29,804 nt of DNA, taken from contig CAIPTQ010000203.1 of NCBI GenBank assembly GCA_903868035.1, positions 1-29,804 on the forward strand, in the 5' to 3' direction. This DNA is from an uncultured Phycisphaerales bacterium (GTDB lineage Bacteria > Planctomycetota > Phycisphaerae > WQYP01). Each line of letters begins with the position of its first letter. Position 1 is the stretch's first letter. The translations under genes were made by a program, and so were the position numbers. The notes under the pieces were generated by a model. The model did not search any database, was not told where the DNA came from, and was given only the letters and a program-made list of their open reading frames with translations. Shown here in pieces: positions 7,699 through 15,269 of the stretch.

Positions 7699-8607
7699 CT
7701 AAAACGTGGCGGACGCGGATTCCGCGATGGGGGCCTGGGGGCGCACGGCGGGCAGGATGGCGCAGCGCATGAACTCGCAAAGGGTGCGCGCGCCGATGGC
7801 TTGATAGAGCGAGTTGGATGGGTGATCGACCGTGCCCGTGAAGATGAAGCAGAACTGCAGGCCGCTGTCAATAATATGGCGGGCCAATGCGGCCACGACG
7901 GCCTTCCCATGGCCCCGGCCGCGGAGTTCCGGCGGCGTGTAGACGAAGTTGATGCAGGCTCCATGCTGGGTGGGCATGGTCCAGGCCGCCATGGACACCG
8001 GCTGGGGGTCCATCCACAGGAAGAGCTGCCGCTGGGCGATGAGGGTGTCGGTCAGATAGGCGTCGCGGGCGTCGGGGAAGCCCGTTTCGCGGACGAAGTC
8101 GGCGATCCAGGGCCGCACCAGCAACCGGTGCGCGGGTGCGGCGGCCTCCAGGTGACCGCTGGCCGGCGCGGGGCAACGCAGGCGGGCGAGTTGATACACC
8201 CGCTCCTCGGCGCCCATCTGCCAACGCTGCCCGGTCTGCTCCGCCCACAGCTTGGCAAAGGGCCAGGAGATATGCGCGGGGGCGTAAACCGCGCTGATCT
8301 GGCAACGGGCGCCGGTCAAACCCTGCGCCAACACGCCCAGCAAGGCCGCCGTGGTCCAGGTCAGCACCAGGTTGCCGTCGGGAAAAAGCACGGCCGCCGC
8401 CGTGATGGCGCCGTCCTCCTCCAATGAAAAGAGGCGTGGGGCGGCGCCGATGGCATGGCGGCGGACGGCGAGGATGTCGTGCATCTGGCCCAGCAGAAAC
8501 GCGTTTTCGGCCTCGCGCAACAGCAGCCACTTGCCGACCCGCTGGTCAAATTGCCGGGGATCGGCATACTCCACGAAGTGATAGGGCGAGAACCGCACCG
8601 TATACAT
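7699..8607 (-). CDS. GNAT-family N-acetyltransferase
   Basis: A 302-residue protein. The C-terminal third is a GNAT domain: INFVYTPPELRGRGHGKAVV (beta4 and the acetyl-CoA pyrophosphate loop, R/Q-x-x-G-x-G/A type), then helix AALARHIIDSG, strand FCFIFTG and the NSLYQAIGARTLCEF motif (N-x-x-x-x-x-x-GF/Y type). The N-terminal 150-200 residues probably hold a second, diverged GNAT-like half, as in tandem-GNAT proteins. The substrate cannot be told. The start at 8607 (MYTVRFSPYHFVEYADP) has GGTGGTG about 5 bases upstream. It follows the cyclophilin gene at a distance of 299 bases with a terminator candidate between. Confidence 0.85.
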   Translation of the reverse strand: MYTVRFSPYHFVEYADPRQFDQRVGKWLLLREAENAFLLGQMHDILAVRRHAIGAAPRLFSLEEDGAITAAAVLFPDGNLVLTWTTAALLGVLAQGLTGARCQISAVYAPAHISWPFAKLWAEQTGQRWQMGAEERVYQLARLRCPAPASGHLEAAAPAHRLLVRPWIADFVRETGFPDARDAYLTDTLIAQRQLFLWMDPQPVSMAAWTMPTQHGACINFVYTPPELRGRGHGKAVVAALARHIIDSGLQFCFIFTGTVDHPSNSLYQAIGARTLCEFMRCAILPAVRPQAPIAESASATF

Positions 8608-8708
8608 GACCGCACCACCGGGATGCCGGACCCATGGGCCGTGTCAGGGCTGACCCAAGCCGGGAAAGAAAAGCGTGGTGAAAAACTGCAAGTTGCCGAA
8701 CAGGGTCT

Positions 8709-8734
8709 AAAAACAGGCCCGCAAGAAGGGCGGG
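8709..8734 (-). terminator. Intrinsic terminator candidate downstream of the cyclophilin gene
   Basis: On the minus strand the stem CCCGC-7-GCGGG (8734-8718) is followed closely by TTTTT (8713-8709). It lies between the cyclophilin gene (ending 8907) and the GNAT gene (starting 8607), so these are probably separate transcription units. The stem is only 5 bp. Confidence 0.5.
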
Positions 8735-8906
8735 AGAAAGGAAATGAACCGTACCGCAAGCGCCAACCGCGCATTTTTAGTATACGCATAATGGAAGAAA
8801 TTCAAGCGAATAATTAGAAATTCGTTAAAAACAAATATACCCGTAGCCCACGCCGTACGGTCCAGTGCGCCAGAAAATGGTGCGATTCGCGGGATTGCCC
8901 GTGTGA
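8735..8906. other. AT-rich intergenic stretch, nothing coding seen
   Basis: Bases 8770-8845 are strikingly AT-rich for this window and contain TATACT and TAATTATTC-like boxes on the minus strand. They may hold the GNAT promoter, but no -35/-10 pair of good spacing is convincing. No gene is visible. Confidence 0.3.
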
Positions 8907-10007
8907 TTACTTCAGCCCGTAGTTGTCCGCGGTGGCGGGCATGATTTTGATGGAGATGATTTTCGGCCTGGCGCCTTTGACGGCGCCGGAGTTGGCATCG
9001 CTGGGGGTTTTGGCGATGGCGTCGACGATGTCGAGGCCCTCAATGACGTCGCCGAAGGCGGAGTAGGAGCCGTCGAGCGTGGCGTTGGCGCCGTGCATGA
9101 TGAAGAACTGGGAGCCGGCGGAATCCCAGTAGGCGCTGCCGTTGCGGTCGAGATCATTGCCGCCCATGGGCGGGGCCGAGCGGGCCATGGACAGCACGCC
9201 GCGGACGTGTTTTTTGTCGGAGAATTCGTGCATTACGCCGTAGCCCGGGCCGCCCATGCCCGCCTGGTCCGTGTTGGCGTAGGCGTCGCCGCCCTGGATC
9301 ATGAAGCCGGCGAGGATGCGGTGGAAGGCCGAGCCGTCGTAGAAATTCTGCCGGGCCAGGGCGATGAAGTTGTCCACGGTGTACGGGGCGACATCGTAGG
9401 AGAACTTGGCCTTGATGACGCCCTTGTCGGTGGTGATGACGGCGCAGGAGGCCAGTTCCATGTGGGTGACGGCGGGGGTGAACTGGGCCAGCGCGGATTT
9501 TTGTTCGGCGGCGGAGAGCATGTCGATGCGGGATTTGACCTTCTCGAGTTCCTTGGGGCCGCGGCCGGGGTTGAAGAGGGTTTCGATGACCAGCGGCGGG
9601 GCGTCTTTCCAGGTGAGGAAGAAGGTGCCGCCCTCCTTGAGTTGGGGGCAGATATCGGAGATTTTGTAGGTGCCGTCGGTGGTGGTGTAGGGGGCGGGTT
9701 TGATGGCGGAGAATTCGAGTTCCTTGCCGGCCGCGGAGTAGATTTTAAACAGGGGCTTGCCATCGGCGGCGGCGATGTCGGCACCGGTGGCGGGGGTGAA
9801 GAGGGCATCGAGCTGGGCGGCGGCGGCGCCCAGTTCGGCGACGGCTTTCTTGCCTTCCTCGCCCTTTTCGGTGACGAATTTGACGACGATGGGTTCGTCG
9901 GGCTTGGTGTAGGCCTTGACGGGGAAGATGTCGGCGGCCTGCGCGGCGGCCGCGGTGAGGAACAGGGTGGAAGCAACAAGGGCCGACAGGGTGGTGAGTT
10001 GGAACAT
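8907..10007 (-). CDS. Secreted cyclophilin-type peptidyl-prolyl isomerase with extra N-terminal domain
   Basis: A 366-residue protein. Residues 1-25 are a signal peptide (MFQLTTLSALVASTLFLTAA, then AAQAAD). Residues 26-185 form a lysine/glutamate-rich region I do not recognise. Residues 186-355 are a cyclophilin domain: FHRILAGFMIQGGD at 228-241 with catalytic R230 and Q238, and GSQFFIMHG at 298-306 followed by LDGSYSAFGDV. It should catalyse proline cis-trans isomerisation in the periplasm or outside. The ATG at 10007 has a GGAGGA ribosome site; the frame extends 43 codons upstream into proline-rich non-conserved sequence, which is rejected. No lipobox is seen. Confidence 0.92.
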   Translation of the reverse strand: MFQLTTLSALVASTLFLTAAAAQAADIFPVKAYTKPDEPIVVKFVTEKGEEGKKAVAELGAAAAQLDALFTPATGADIAAADGKPLFKIYSAAGKELEFSAIKPAPYTTTDGTYKISDICPQLKEGGTFFLTWKDAPPLVIETLFNPGRGPKELEKVKSRIDMLSAAEQKSALAQFTPAVTHMELASCAVITTDKGVIKAKFSYDVAPYTVDNFIALARQNFYDGSAFHRILAGFMIQGGDAYANTDQAGMGGPGYGVMHEFSDKKHVRGVLSMARSAPPMGGNDLDRNGSAYWDSAGSQFFIMHGANATLDGSYSAFGDVIEGLDIVDAIAKTPSDANSGAVKGARPKIISIKIMPATADNYGLK

Positions 10008-10075
10008 GATTCCTCCGCAGGTGGGTGAGTAGATGAAAGGGGGAATTCTACCGAAGCGCGGGGGTGGGGGAAAGG

Positions 10076-10121
10076 GGTTCGGAGTTCCGGGGGTTCGGAG
10101 TTCCGCCTTTAGGCGGCCGTC
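10076..10121. repeat. REP-like hairpin repeat, third copy
   Basis: A diverged copy of the 3288/3337 repeat. From 10094 it aligns base for base over 28 positions with five differences. The hairpin CCGCCT-TT-AGGCGG (10103-10116) is kept by a paired A-T to C-G change. As in copy 1, the left flank GGTTCGGAGTTCCG is duplicated just upstream (10076-10089). It lies between the cyclophilin start and the 10141 gene end. Confidence 0.8.
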
Positions 10122-10140
10122 GCCGGGTAGCTCCACGCAG

Positions 10141-10560
10141 TCAGATCGAGTATGTGCCCGGGGGCTTCAAGTTGAGCTTGAGGAAATTGCGAATGCGCTG
10201 CTCCATGGGTAGGGCGTGTTCGCCTTTAACGACCACGACGAGCATGCGGTCATGCCAATGGGCGCGGATTTCGTAGGCACCGGGAAGGGCGACATCGTGC
10301 CGCAGGAATTCGCTGACGGTGGCCTGCATCTTGGGGGGGAAATTGCCGGTGAAAGTGATGTCATCCTCATCGACGCGGATGACAAAGCCATTGCCGGTGC
10401 GGCCGGCCCGGGCGAACCAAACCATGATGGCGACCAGGCCCAGGGTCAGTAAAAAGAGCACCAGGTTCCACGCCCAGGGATACCGCGTGAAGAGGGATTC
10501 GGCGGAGGGATCGGGGGGCCAGGAATCCGCCAGCCAGAGAGTCATCGTCAGCCGCGTCAC
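10141..10560 (-). CDS. Single-TM protein of unknown function
   Basis: A 139-residue protein. A short N-terminal segment is followed by one strong TM helix (about residues 29-49, WAWNLVLFLLTLGLVAIMVWF). The cytoplasmic domain starts RAGRTGNGFVIRVDEDDITFTG and has alternating beta/helix character (QATVSEFLRHD, MLVVVVKGEHALP, QRIRNFLKL). It recalls small DUF3634-like proteins, but I am not sure. It starts 25 bases after the hldE stop on the same strand and is probably cotranscribed. An alternative ATG five codons in (10545) is possible. Confidence 0.7.
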   Translation of the reverse strand: MTRLTMTLWLADSWPPDPSAESLFTRYPWAWNLVLFLLTLGLVAIMVWFARAGRTGNGFVIRVDEDDITFTGNFPPKMQATVSEFLRHDVALPGAYEIRAHWHDRMLVVVVKGEHALPMEQRIRNFLKLNLKPPGTYSI

Positions 10561-10585
10561 GCCGTGTATCCTTTCCGCGCGTCGC

Positions 10586-12121
10586 TTACTGCGTGCCGGC
10601 TTTTTTGATGATGCCGGACGTGCTGCGTCCCGGGAGGAACGGCGCCAGCACCACCTTGCCGCCGCGTCCTTCCACGGTTTCGCGCCCCACCACTTCCTTG
10701 CCGGAGTAATCCTCCCCCTTCACCAGCACATCCGGCCGCACCGCCTCGATCAATGCCGCCGGCGTGTCCTCGGCAAAGCTGACAACGTAATCCACGGCCT
10801 GCAAACCCGCCAGCACCGCCATGCGGTCGGCAATGGGATTCACGGGGCGCGTCGGCCCCTTGAGCCGCTGCACGCTTTCATCGGAGTTGACGCCGACGAT
10901 CAGCAGATTGCCCTGTTTGCGGGCGAATTCCAGATACTTCACATGCCCCGCGTGCAGCAGGTCGAACACGCCGTTGGTGAAGACCACCTTGCCCAGCGGG
11001 CTGGAGCGGCGGCGGCGTTCCAGGTCATGCAGCAACTGCGGCAGCGTGCGCTCCTTGCCGCGGGTGTCGGAGTCGAGGCGATGCAGTTCGTCGATCACCT
11101 CATCCTTCTTAATCGGCACGATGCCGAACTTCTCGACCTCCAGGCCGCCGGCGATGTTGGCCAGCGTGGCGGCCTGCTTCCATGAGGCCCCGCAGGCGAT
11201 GGCCATGGCCAGCATCGCCAGCACCATGTCGCCGGCGCCCGTCACATCGTAAATCGTCCGCGGCCGTGAGGGGATATGCGTGCCTCCGCCCGCCGCCCCC
11301 GCCCCGCCCCCGGCCTCCAGGTCGCCGCGTTCCAGCAGGTACATGCCGTGGCGGTCCAGCGTAAGCAGGCATGTTTCCAGGTGATGCCGCGTCAACAGCG
11401 CCGCGGCAAGCTGCGGCACACCTTCCAGCGAATCGGCCAGTTTCAGCCCCGAGGCGCGCTCCGCCTCAAAACGATTCGGCGTGATCGTCGAAACCCCGTC
11501 ATACTTCGAATAATCGGAAAGCAGCGCCGGATCGACCAGGATCGGCTTGCCCAGCCCGCGGGCGAAGTGTACGACCGCCCGGCAGAAGTCCGGTGCCAGC
11601 AGCCCCTTGTTGTAATCCTCCAGCGCCAACGCGGCGCAGGATGGCAGCTCCCGCCGAACATACGCCATCAAACTCGCCTGTTGCTCGGAGCTCAGCGGCG
11701 TGGTCGTTTCCTGGTCGAGCCGGAGCATCTGTTGCGGGTGGCGGTGCTGGGCCAAACCCACCAGGCGGGTTTTGGAGGTGGTGGGGCGATCGGGGCAGCG
11801 GAGGAGGCCCTCGGTGTTGACGCCCATTTTCTGGAAGAGTTCCAGCAGGAGGCGGCCCTGGAGATCCTCGCCGCAGACCGACACGCAGAGGACTTCCGCG
11901 CCCAATGCCGCCAGGCCGGCCGCCACATTGCCCGCGCCGCCGGTGCGCTGCTCACGATACCGCTCCTGCACCACCGGCACAGGGGCCTCGGGGGAGAGGC
12001 GATCGGCATCCCCATAGATGTATTCATCGAGCATCACATCGCCCAGCAGCATGATGCGCGGGCGGGAGGCGGTGCCGAAGCGTTCGACGAGGGCGAGGAG
12101 GGGTTCAAGGGACGAGTTCAT
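10586..12121 (-). CDS. hldE: Bifunctional heptose-7-phosphate kinase / heptose-1-phosphate adenylyltransferase
   Basis: A 511-residue fusion of two enzymes for ADP-heptose, the precursor of the lipopolysaccharide inner core. The N-terminal part (about 20-345) is a PfkB-type kinase: LLGDVMLDEYIYG near 25-37, RTGGAGNVA near 59-67, and the catalytic TGAGD at 294-298. The C-terminal part (about 375-505) is a nucleotidyltransferase: FTNGVFDLLHAGHVKYLEFA with the HxGH motif (HAGH 390-393), VNSDESV, and KGEDYSGKEVVGRE. A Gly/Ala-rich insert (EAGGGAGAAGGGTH, 269-282) sits in the loop before the IPSRPR strand. The ATG at 12121 fits the family start; TATACT ends 7 bases upstream and there is no Shine-Dalgarno sequence. 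The frame extends upstream but is not conserved. Confidence 0.95.
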   Translation of the reverse strand: MNSSLEPLLALVERFGTASRPRIMLLGDVMLDEYIYGDADRLSPEAPVPVVQERYREQRTGGAGNVAAGLAALGAEVLCVSVCGEDLQGRLLLELFQKMGVNTEGLLRCPDRPTTSKTRLVGLAQHRHPQQMLRLDQETTTPLSSEQQASLMAYVRRELPSCAALALEDYNKGLLAPDFCRAVVHFARGLGKPILVDPALLSDYSKYDGVSTITPNRFEAERASGLKLADSLEGVPQLAAALLTRHHLETCLLTLDRHGMYLLERGDLEAGGGAGAAGGGTHIPSRPRTIYDVTGAGDMVLAMLAMAIACGASWKQAATLANIAGGLEVEKFGIVPIKKDEVIDELHRLDSDTRGKERTLPQLLHDLERRRRSSPLGKVVFTNGVFDLLHAGHVKYLEFARKQGNLLIVGVNSDESVQRLKGPTRPVNPIADRMAVLAGLQAVDYVVSFAEDTPAALIEAVRPDVLVKGEDYSGKEVVGRETVEGRGGKVVLAPFLPGRSTSGIIKKAGTQ

Positions 12122-12128
12122 ATCAAGG

Positions 12129-12134
12129 AGTATA
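12129..12134 (-). promoter_or_regulatory. -10 box (TATACT) directly before hldE
   Basis: TATACT (12134-12129, minus strand) ends 7 bases before the hldE ATG, the same geometry as at the toxin-antitoxin promoters. A weak -35 candidate ATGGCA lies at 12157-12152 with a 17-base spacer. Predicts a leaderless hldE mRNA. Confidence 0.45.
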
Positions 12135-12179
12135 TCGGCCAAATCGGCGGGTGCCATCGCGCGCGGAAGATTGTCAAAA

Positions 12180-12243
12180 GTGGCAGGCACACTCCGTGTG
12201 CCGTTGAGCCCTTGACAGACGGCACTTGGAAAGTGCCTGCTAC
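12180..12243. repeat. Twin-hairpin inverted-repeat element
   Basis: Two 25-base arms (12180-12204 and 12219-12243) are inverted copies of each other with five mismatches and a 14-base gap. Each arm is itself a perfect hairpin: GGCACAC-TCC-GTGTGCC on the left and GGCACTT-GGA-AAGTGCC on the right. The stem differs between arms only by paired changes. It lies upstream of hldE in a 364-base non-coding stretch. I recall similar GGCACACTCCGTGTGCC-type elements in planctomycete genomes. Confidence 0.8.
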
Positions 12244-12485
12244 TTTGACGGAGACCGCTATTGATTCGCCAATCCCCAATCCTCAGCACGTGGCGGGCAA
12301 CGGCCTTGGCTCCATCGACAGGCGTGTGACAACACCGTCGCTTCCTGACGGTCGCGGCTCTGAAAGTCAAATATTCACTCGAAGGCGCGGGGATTGGGCG
12401 GGGCCGCATTCTTGACAACGGACGGCGGCGGTCGGAACATACTTTAAGTTCCTTTCAAAAACGGGCCTTGGCCCGGGAGATATAT
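12244..12485. other. Non-coding stretch with heptamer pair and a second dispersed-repeat motif
   Basis: No gene is visible. At 12269-12282 there are two CCAATCC heptamers. At 12339-12363 lies a GC-rich motif around CTTCCTGACGGTCGCGGCTC, which I recall as a common dispersed repeat in planctomycete-like genomes (often mistranslated as SLPDGRGSES). A TTGACA at about 12413 precedes the 12486 gene, but no -10 box with good spacing follows it. Confidence 0.45.
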
Positions 12486-13139
12486 ATGTATACATCCGCT
12501 CGCCGCTGGACGTTGTTCGCCGGCATTTTAAGCGCCGCCGGCATGGTTATGGCCGCGATTCCCGCCACTCCCCCCGCAGCGCCGGCGGCCGCACCCCTTA
12601 TCTCCGGCTGGTCGGTGCTCAAGGAAGGCACGGCCGAAGGCGCCGTCGAAATCGGCGCCAAAAATGCCGCCAACCCCAATCCGAACCTCATCCGGATCGC
12701 CATTACCAATTTTCCCGAATTCGGCGCGGGCCGCATGGGCGTGAAAAACTCCCTGTCCCTCGCCGTCACGGCCGGCAAGTCCTACGACATCACCTTCAAC
12801 GGCACCAGCGAAGGCATCGGCGTGGGCCTGGTCTTCTCCCTGGAAACCGATGCCGGCAAGGTGCTCTGCCGCACCACGCTGCCCGAGATCGGCCGTGGCG
12901 GCGGCGGCGGTGGGCGCGGCGCACGCGGCGGCGGCGGTGGTGGCGGCGCTGCCACCACGGCCCCGGCCAGCGCGCCTGCGGCCGCCAATGGCTATCAGAC
13001 CCCCGCCTTCCGCCCGTACCGCACGAGTGTGTTGGCCCGTGCTTCGGCACCGGTCGCGCACCTGACCATCACCGCCATCGAACCGGTCCCGGTCTGGATC
13101 GAAAATTTGTCCATCGTGGAACGCCCCGCCTCCAATTAA
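12486..13139 (+). CDS. Secreted CBM-like (jelly-roll) protein
   Basis: A 217-residue protein. The signal peptide is MYTSARRWTLFAGILSAAGM followed by VMAAIPA, then a proline/alanine linker. A beta-rich region from about residue 45 (SGWSVLKEG, NLIRIAITNFPEFGAGRMGV, AGKSYDITFNG, GLVFSLETDAGKVLCRTTLPEI, and at the end HLTITAIEPVPVWIENLSIVE) has the pattern of a CenC-type carbohydrate-binding module. It is split by a long glycine-rich and Ala/Thr/Pro-rich insert (about 140-175). No catalytic motif is seen. The start ATG 12486 has GGGAGA 5 bases upstream. It lies 27 bases before the GH43 gene and probably forms an operon with it as a binding partner. The CBM assignment is by pattern only. Confidence 0.72.
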   Translation: MYTSARRWTLFAGILSAAGMVMAAIPATPPAAPAAAPLISGWSVLKEGTAEGAVEIGAKNAANPNPNLIRIAITNFPEFGAGRMGVKNSLSLAVTAGKSYDITFNGTSEGIGVGLVFSLETDAGKVLCRTTLPEIGRGGGGGGRGARGGGGGGGAATTAPASAPAAANGYQTPAFRPYRTSVLARASAPVAHLTITAIEPVPVWIENLSIVERPASN

Positions 13140-13166
13140 TCATTCCTCTTGCCCCAGGAGCAGCCC

Positions 13167-14339
13167 ATGACCTTTCATGTGCGATCTCTTCTTACCATGA
13201 GTGTCCTGGCCGCCACCGTGGCCGTTGGCATCGCCCTGGGCCAGGCCCCGGCGACCCCCGCCGGCGGCGCGCCGGCCACCGGCCCAACGCCCAAGGACAT
13301 CGCCCGCCAGATGGGGATGCGCAACGTCGGCGTCCATGACCCCTCCACCATCGTCAAGTGCGGCAATGAATATTACCTCTACCCCACCGGGGCCTCGATG
13401 TTCCACTCCCAGGATCTCATCACCTGGGCGCAGGGCGCCAGCCCGACGGCCGGGCTTACGCAGTCCTGGCCCGCCGCCGCCCGCAGCGGTTGGACACCCC
13501 CCGCCCGGGGCGCGGCGGCTCCCACACCTGCGCCGGCCACCGGCACGGCGTCTGCACCCGCGCCTGGACGCGGCGCCCGAGGCGGCGGTGGCGGCAGCTT
13601 CTGGGCGCCCGACGTCATCAAGGTCAAGGACCAATACTTCATCTTCCTCTCCACCTCCGGCTTCGGCGTCAACAACTCCGCCATCGGCGTCATCTCCAGC
13701 CCCACCCTCAACCCCGCCGACCCCAACTATAAATTCACCGAAGGCGGCCTCATCGTCCGCTCCGACACCCGCGATGACTTCAACTGCATCGACCCCGCCG
13801 CACTCTACGATGACGACGGCAAACTCTGGCTCGCCTTCGGCTCCTTCTGGGGCGGCATCCGGCTCCTCGAACTCAACCCCGACACCGGCTTGCGCCTCGC
13901 GCCGGATTCCCCCATGTACCACATCGCCCACTTCGACTCCATCGAGGCCCCCTACATCTACAAGCACGACGGCAAATATTTCCTCTTCGTCAACTGGGGC
14001 ATGTGCTGCCGCCAGGCCACCAGCACCTACAACATGCGCGTCGGCCGCGCCGACAAAATCACCGGACCCTACCTCGACAAGGAAGGCCAGGACATGGCCA
14101 CCGGCGGCGGCACCAACTTCATGGATATCCACTACGGCCCCAAGGTCGGCAACGGCTACGCCATCGTCGGCAACGGCCACGCCGGCATCATCCAGGTCGC
14201 GGGCAAGTTCTACATCAGCTCCCACGTCGAATCCAACGCCTCCGGCAACCCCGCCAACACCCCCGGCGGCGGCACCCTGAGCATCCGCCCCCTCACCTGG
14301 GACGACAAAGGCTGGCCCGTGGCGGGGATGTGGGAATGA
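13167..14339 (+). CDS. Secreted GH43 family enzyme, arabinanase-like
   Basis: A 390-residue protein: signal peptide 1-26 (ending GIALGQA), then a five-bladed propeller GH43 domain. The three catalytic acids are visible: D58 in GVHDPSTI (base), D209 in CIDPAALYDDDGKLW (pKa modulator) and E260 in FDSIEAPYIYKHDG (acid). FWAPDV at 145-150 and the calcium/His region GNGHAG are also present. The pattern best fits endo-alpha-1,5-L-arabinanases acting on pectic arabinan, but xylosidase or arabinofuranosidase activity cannot be excluded. A proline/alanine/glycine-rich insert (about 103-144) splits blade I before FWAPDV. ATG 13167 has an AGGAG ribosome site. It follows the CBM-like gene. Confidence 0.92.
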   Translation: MTFHVRSLLTMSVLAATVAVGIALGQAPATPAGGAPATGPTPKDIARQMGMRNVGVHDPSTIVKCGNEYYLYPTGASMFHSQDLITWAQGASPTAGLTQSWPAAARSGWTPPARGAAAPTPAPATGTASAPAPGRGARGGGGGSFWAPDVIKVKDQYFIFLSTSGFGVNNSAIGVISSPTLNPADPNYKFTEGGLIVRSDTRDDFNCIDPAALYDDDGKLWLAFGSFWGGIRLLELNPDTGLRLAPDSPMYHIAHFDSIEAPYIYKHDGKYFLFVNWGMCCRQATSTYNMRVGRADKITGPYLDKEGQDMATGGGTNFMDIHYGPKVGNGYAIVGNGHAGIIQVAGKFYISSHVESNASGNPANTPGGGTLSIRPLTWDDKGWPVAGMWE

Positions 14340-14364
14340 TTCCTCCGCCCGGTGTTTTCGACGT

Positions 14365-14379
14365 GGCCGAAATTCGGCC
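14365..14379 (+). terminator. Short hairpin after the GH43 gene
   Basis: GGCCGAA-A-TTCGGCC lies 25 bases after the GH43 stop. There is no U-tract, so it is only a weak terminator candidate or an mRNA 3' end stabiliser. Confidence 0.3.
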
Positions 14380-14419
14380 TGCTGAATGGATAATAACCAT
14401 AAATATCATGTCATGAACC

Positions 14420-14449
14420 TTGACTTGAAAGTCAATGGTCGCCTACAAT
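14420..14449 (+). promoter_or_regulatory. Promoter and operator of the HigBA-type module
   Basis: TTGACT (14420-14425), an 18-base spacer and TACAAT (14444-14449) form a strong sigma70-like promoter. A perfect inverted repeat TTGACTT-GA-AAGTCAA (14420-14435) covers the -35 box, an ideal place for autorepression by the HTH antitoxin. The -10 box ends 7 bases before the toxin ATG at 14457, so the mRNA should be leaderless. Confidence 0.7.
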
Positions 14450-14456
14450 CTGTTCC

Positions 14457-14717
14457 ATGGCCGTAAATGTGGAAATCACACCTGAGGCCTGGGCGCAGGC
14501 TCAGGAACTCAGTGAACCGATGTACTCGCGCGTGATGAAACTCATCGACCGTTTGAGTCATTGGCCGGATGTCAGCGGAACCAAGCCTTTGCGCCATGGT
14601 TTGAAGGGGTATTTTCGCCTTCGGACAGGCGATTATCGCGTTCAGTTTCGCGTGCATGGCAGTACCGTTGTCGTGGAACAAATCGGCCATCGCGACGGCT
14701 TCTATGGAGATAATTGA
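14457..14717 (+). CDS. higB: RelE/ParE-superfamily toxin (HigB-type order)
   Basis: An 86-residue toxin-like protein. The RelE/ParE fold pattern is visible: an N-terminal helix (PEAWAQAQELSEPMYSRVMKLIDRLSHWPDV), then KPLRHGLKGYFRLRTGDYRVQFRV and STVVVEQIGHRDGFY, where K/R-G-x-x-R-x-R-x-G-D-Y-R-V and the HR near the end are typical. Such toxins are ribosome-dependent mRNases or gyrase inhibitors; which applies is not clear from sequence. The toxin gene comes first and the HTH antitoxin second, as in higBA. The ATG follows a -10 box by 7 bases and there is no ribosome site. The symbol is by gene order and is tentative. Confidence 0.85.
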   Translation: MAVNVEITPEAWAQAQELSEPMYSRVMKLIDRLSHWPDVSGTKPLRHGLKGYFRLRTGDYRVQFRVHGSTVVVEQIGHRDGFYGDN

Positions 14718-14719
14718 CT

Positions 14720-15064
14720 ATGGTTGCAACACTTCAACTTGACGGCAAGAAATTTGTCGTCGTGCCTGTGGCTGAATATGACGCCCTGCGCCAGCGCTCC
14801 GTCATCGCGGGTGATGTGGACCTGCCGGAACTTCCCCCCAAACTCCCCAGCGGCAACTACCCCGCCATCGCAGCGCTCCGTGTCGGCCTGGCCCGCAAAC
14901 TCATCAAACGCCGCTGGGCCGTCGGTCTCTCCCAGGCCGAAGTCGCCCGCCGCGCCGGCATCCGCCCGGAAACCCTCAACCGCATCGAAAAAGCCAAAGT
15001 CACCGCCGACACCGCCACCGTTTCCCAAATCGCCCGCGTCCTTGAGCGCGCCGAACGTGAATAA
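14720..15064 (+). CDS. higA: HTH (Xre-type) antitoxin
   Basis: A 114-residue protein starting 2 bases after the toxin stop. The N-terminal part (ATLQLDGKKFVVVPVAEYDALRQRS) resembles the start of Phd/YefM-like antitoxins. The C-terminal half is an Xre helix-turn-helix: LIKRRWAVGLSQAEVARRAGIRPETLNRIEKAK with a further helix AERE at the end. It should bind the toxin and repress the operon through the inverted repeat at 14420-14435. The combined Phd-like N-terminus plus HTH is somewhat unusual. The ATG at 14720 is preferred to the TTG at 14714, which overlaps the toxin stop. Confidence 0.85.
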   Translation: MVATLQLDGKKFVVVPVAEYDALRQRSVIAGDVDLPELPPKLPSGNYPAIAALRVGLARKLIKRRWAVGLSQAEVARRAGIRPETLNRIEKAKVTADTATVSQIARVLERAERE

Positions 15065-15269
15065 ACAGGCCCTACCCTCGGGTCGCCCGAAGGCGTTCCT
15101 TGGGGCACTTTCGATCCAGTCCACAGTCCCTTCGGCAGCCACCGTCAGCGTCCCTACGCCTCTGCGCCATATATGCCCGCGAAACACCCATCCCCCGGGT
15201 GGCAACTCTCCCGTATATGCTACGCACAGAAATAACGGGCGATCAATCCCGGATTGAGGAGCAACCCGC

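Noticed and set aside
8361..8789. Minus-strand frame after TATACT near 8785, overlapping the GNAT gene
   Set aside because: The product has no domain and overlaps GNAT-coding sequence in another frame; it also crosses the terminator candidate.
9093..10028. Gly/Val-rich plus-strand frame opposite the cyclophilin gene
   Set aside because: The opposite strand carries a signal peptide, ribosome site and cyclophilin motifs; this frame has none.
12122..12418. N-terminal extension of HldE by 99 residues
   Set aside because: It contains the twin-hairpin element and dispersed repeats, is not HldE-like, and the -10 box before ATG 12121 explains the start.
12413..12485. TTGACA as promoter of the CBM-like gene
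   Set aside because: The nearest -10-like boxes (CATACT, TACTTT) lie 20-22 bases away, too far for a normal spacer.
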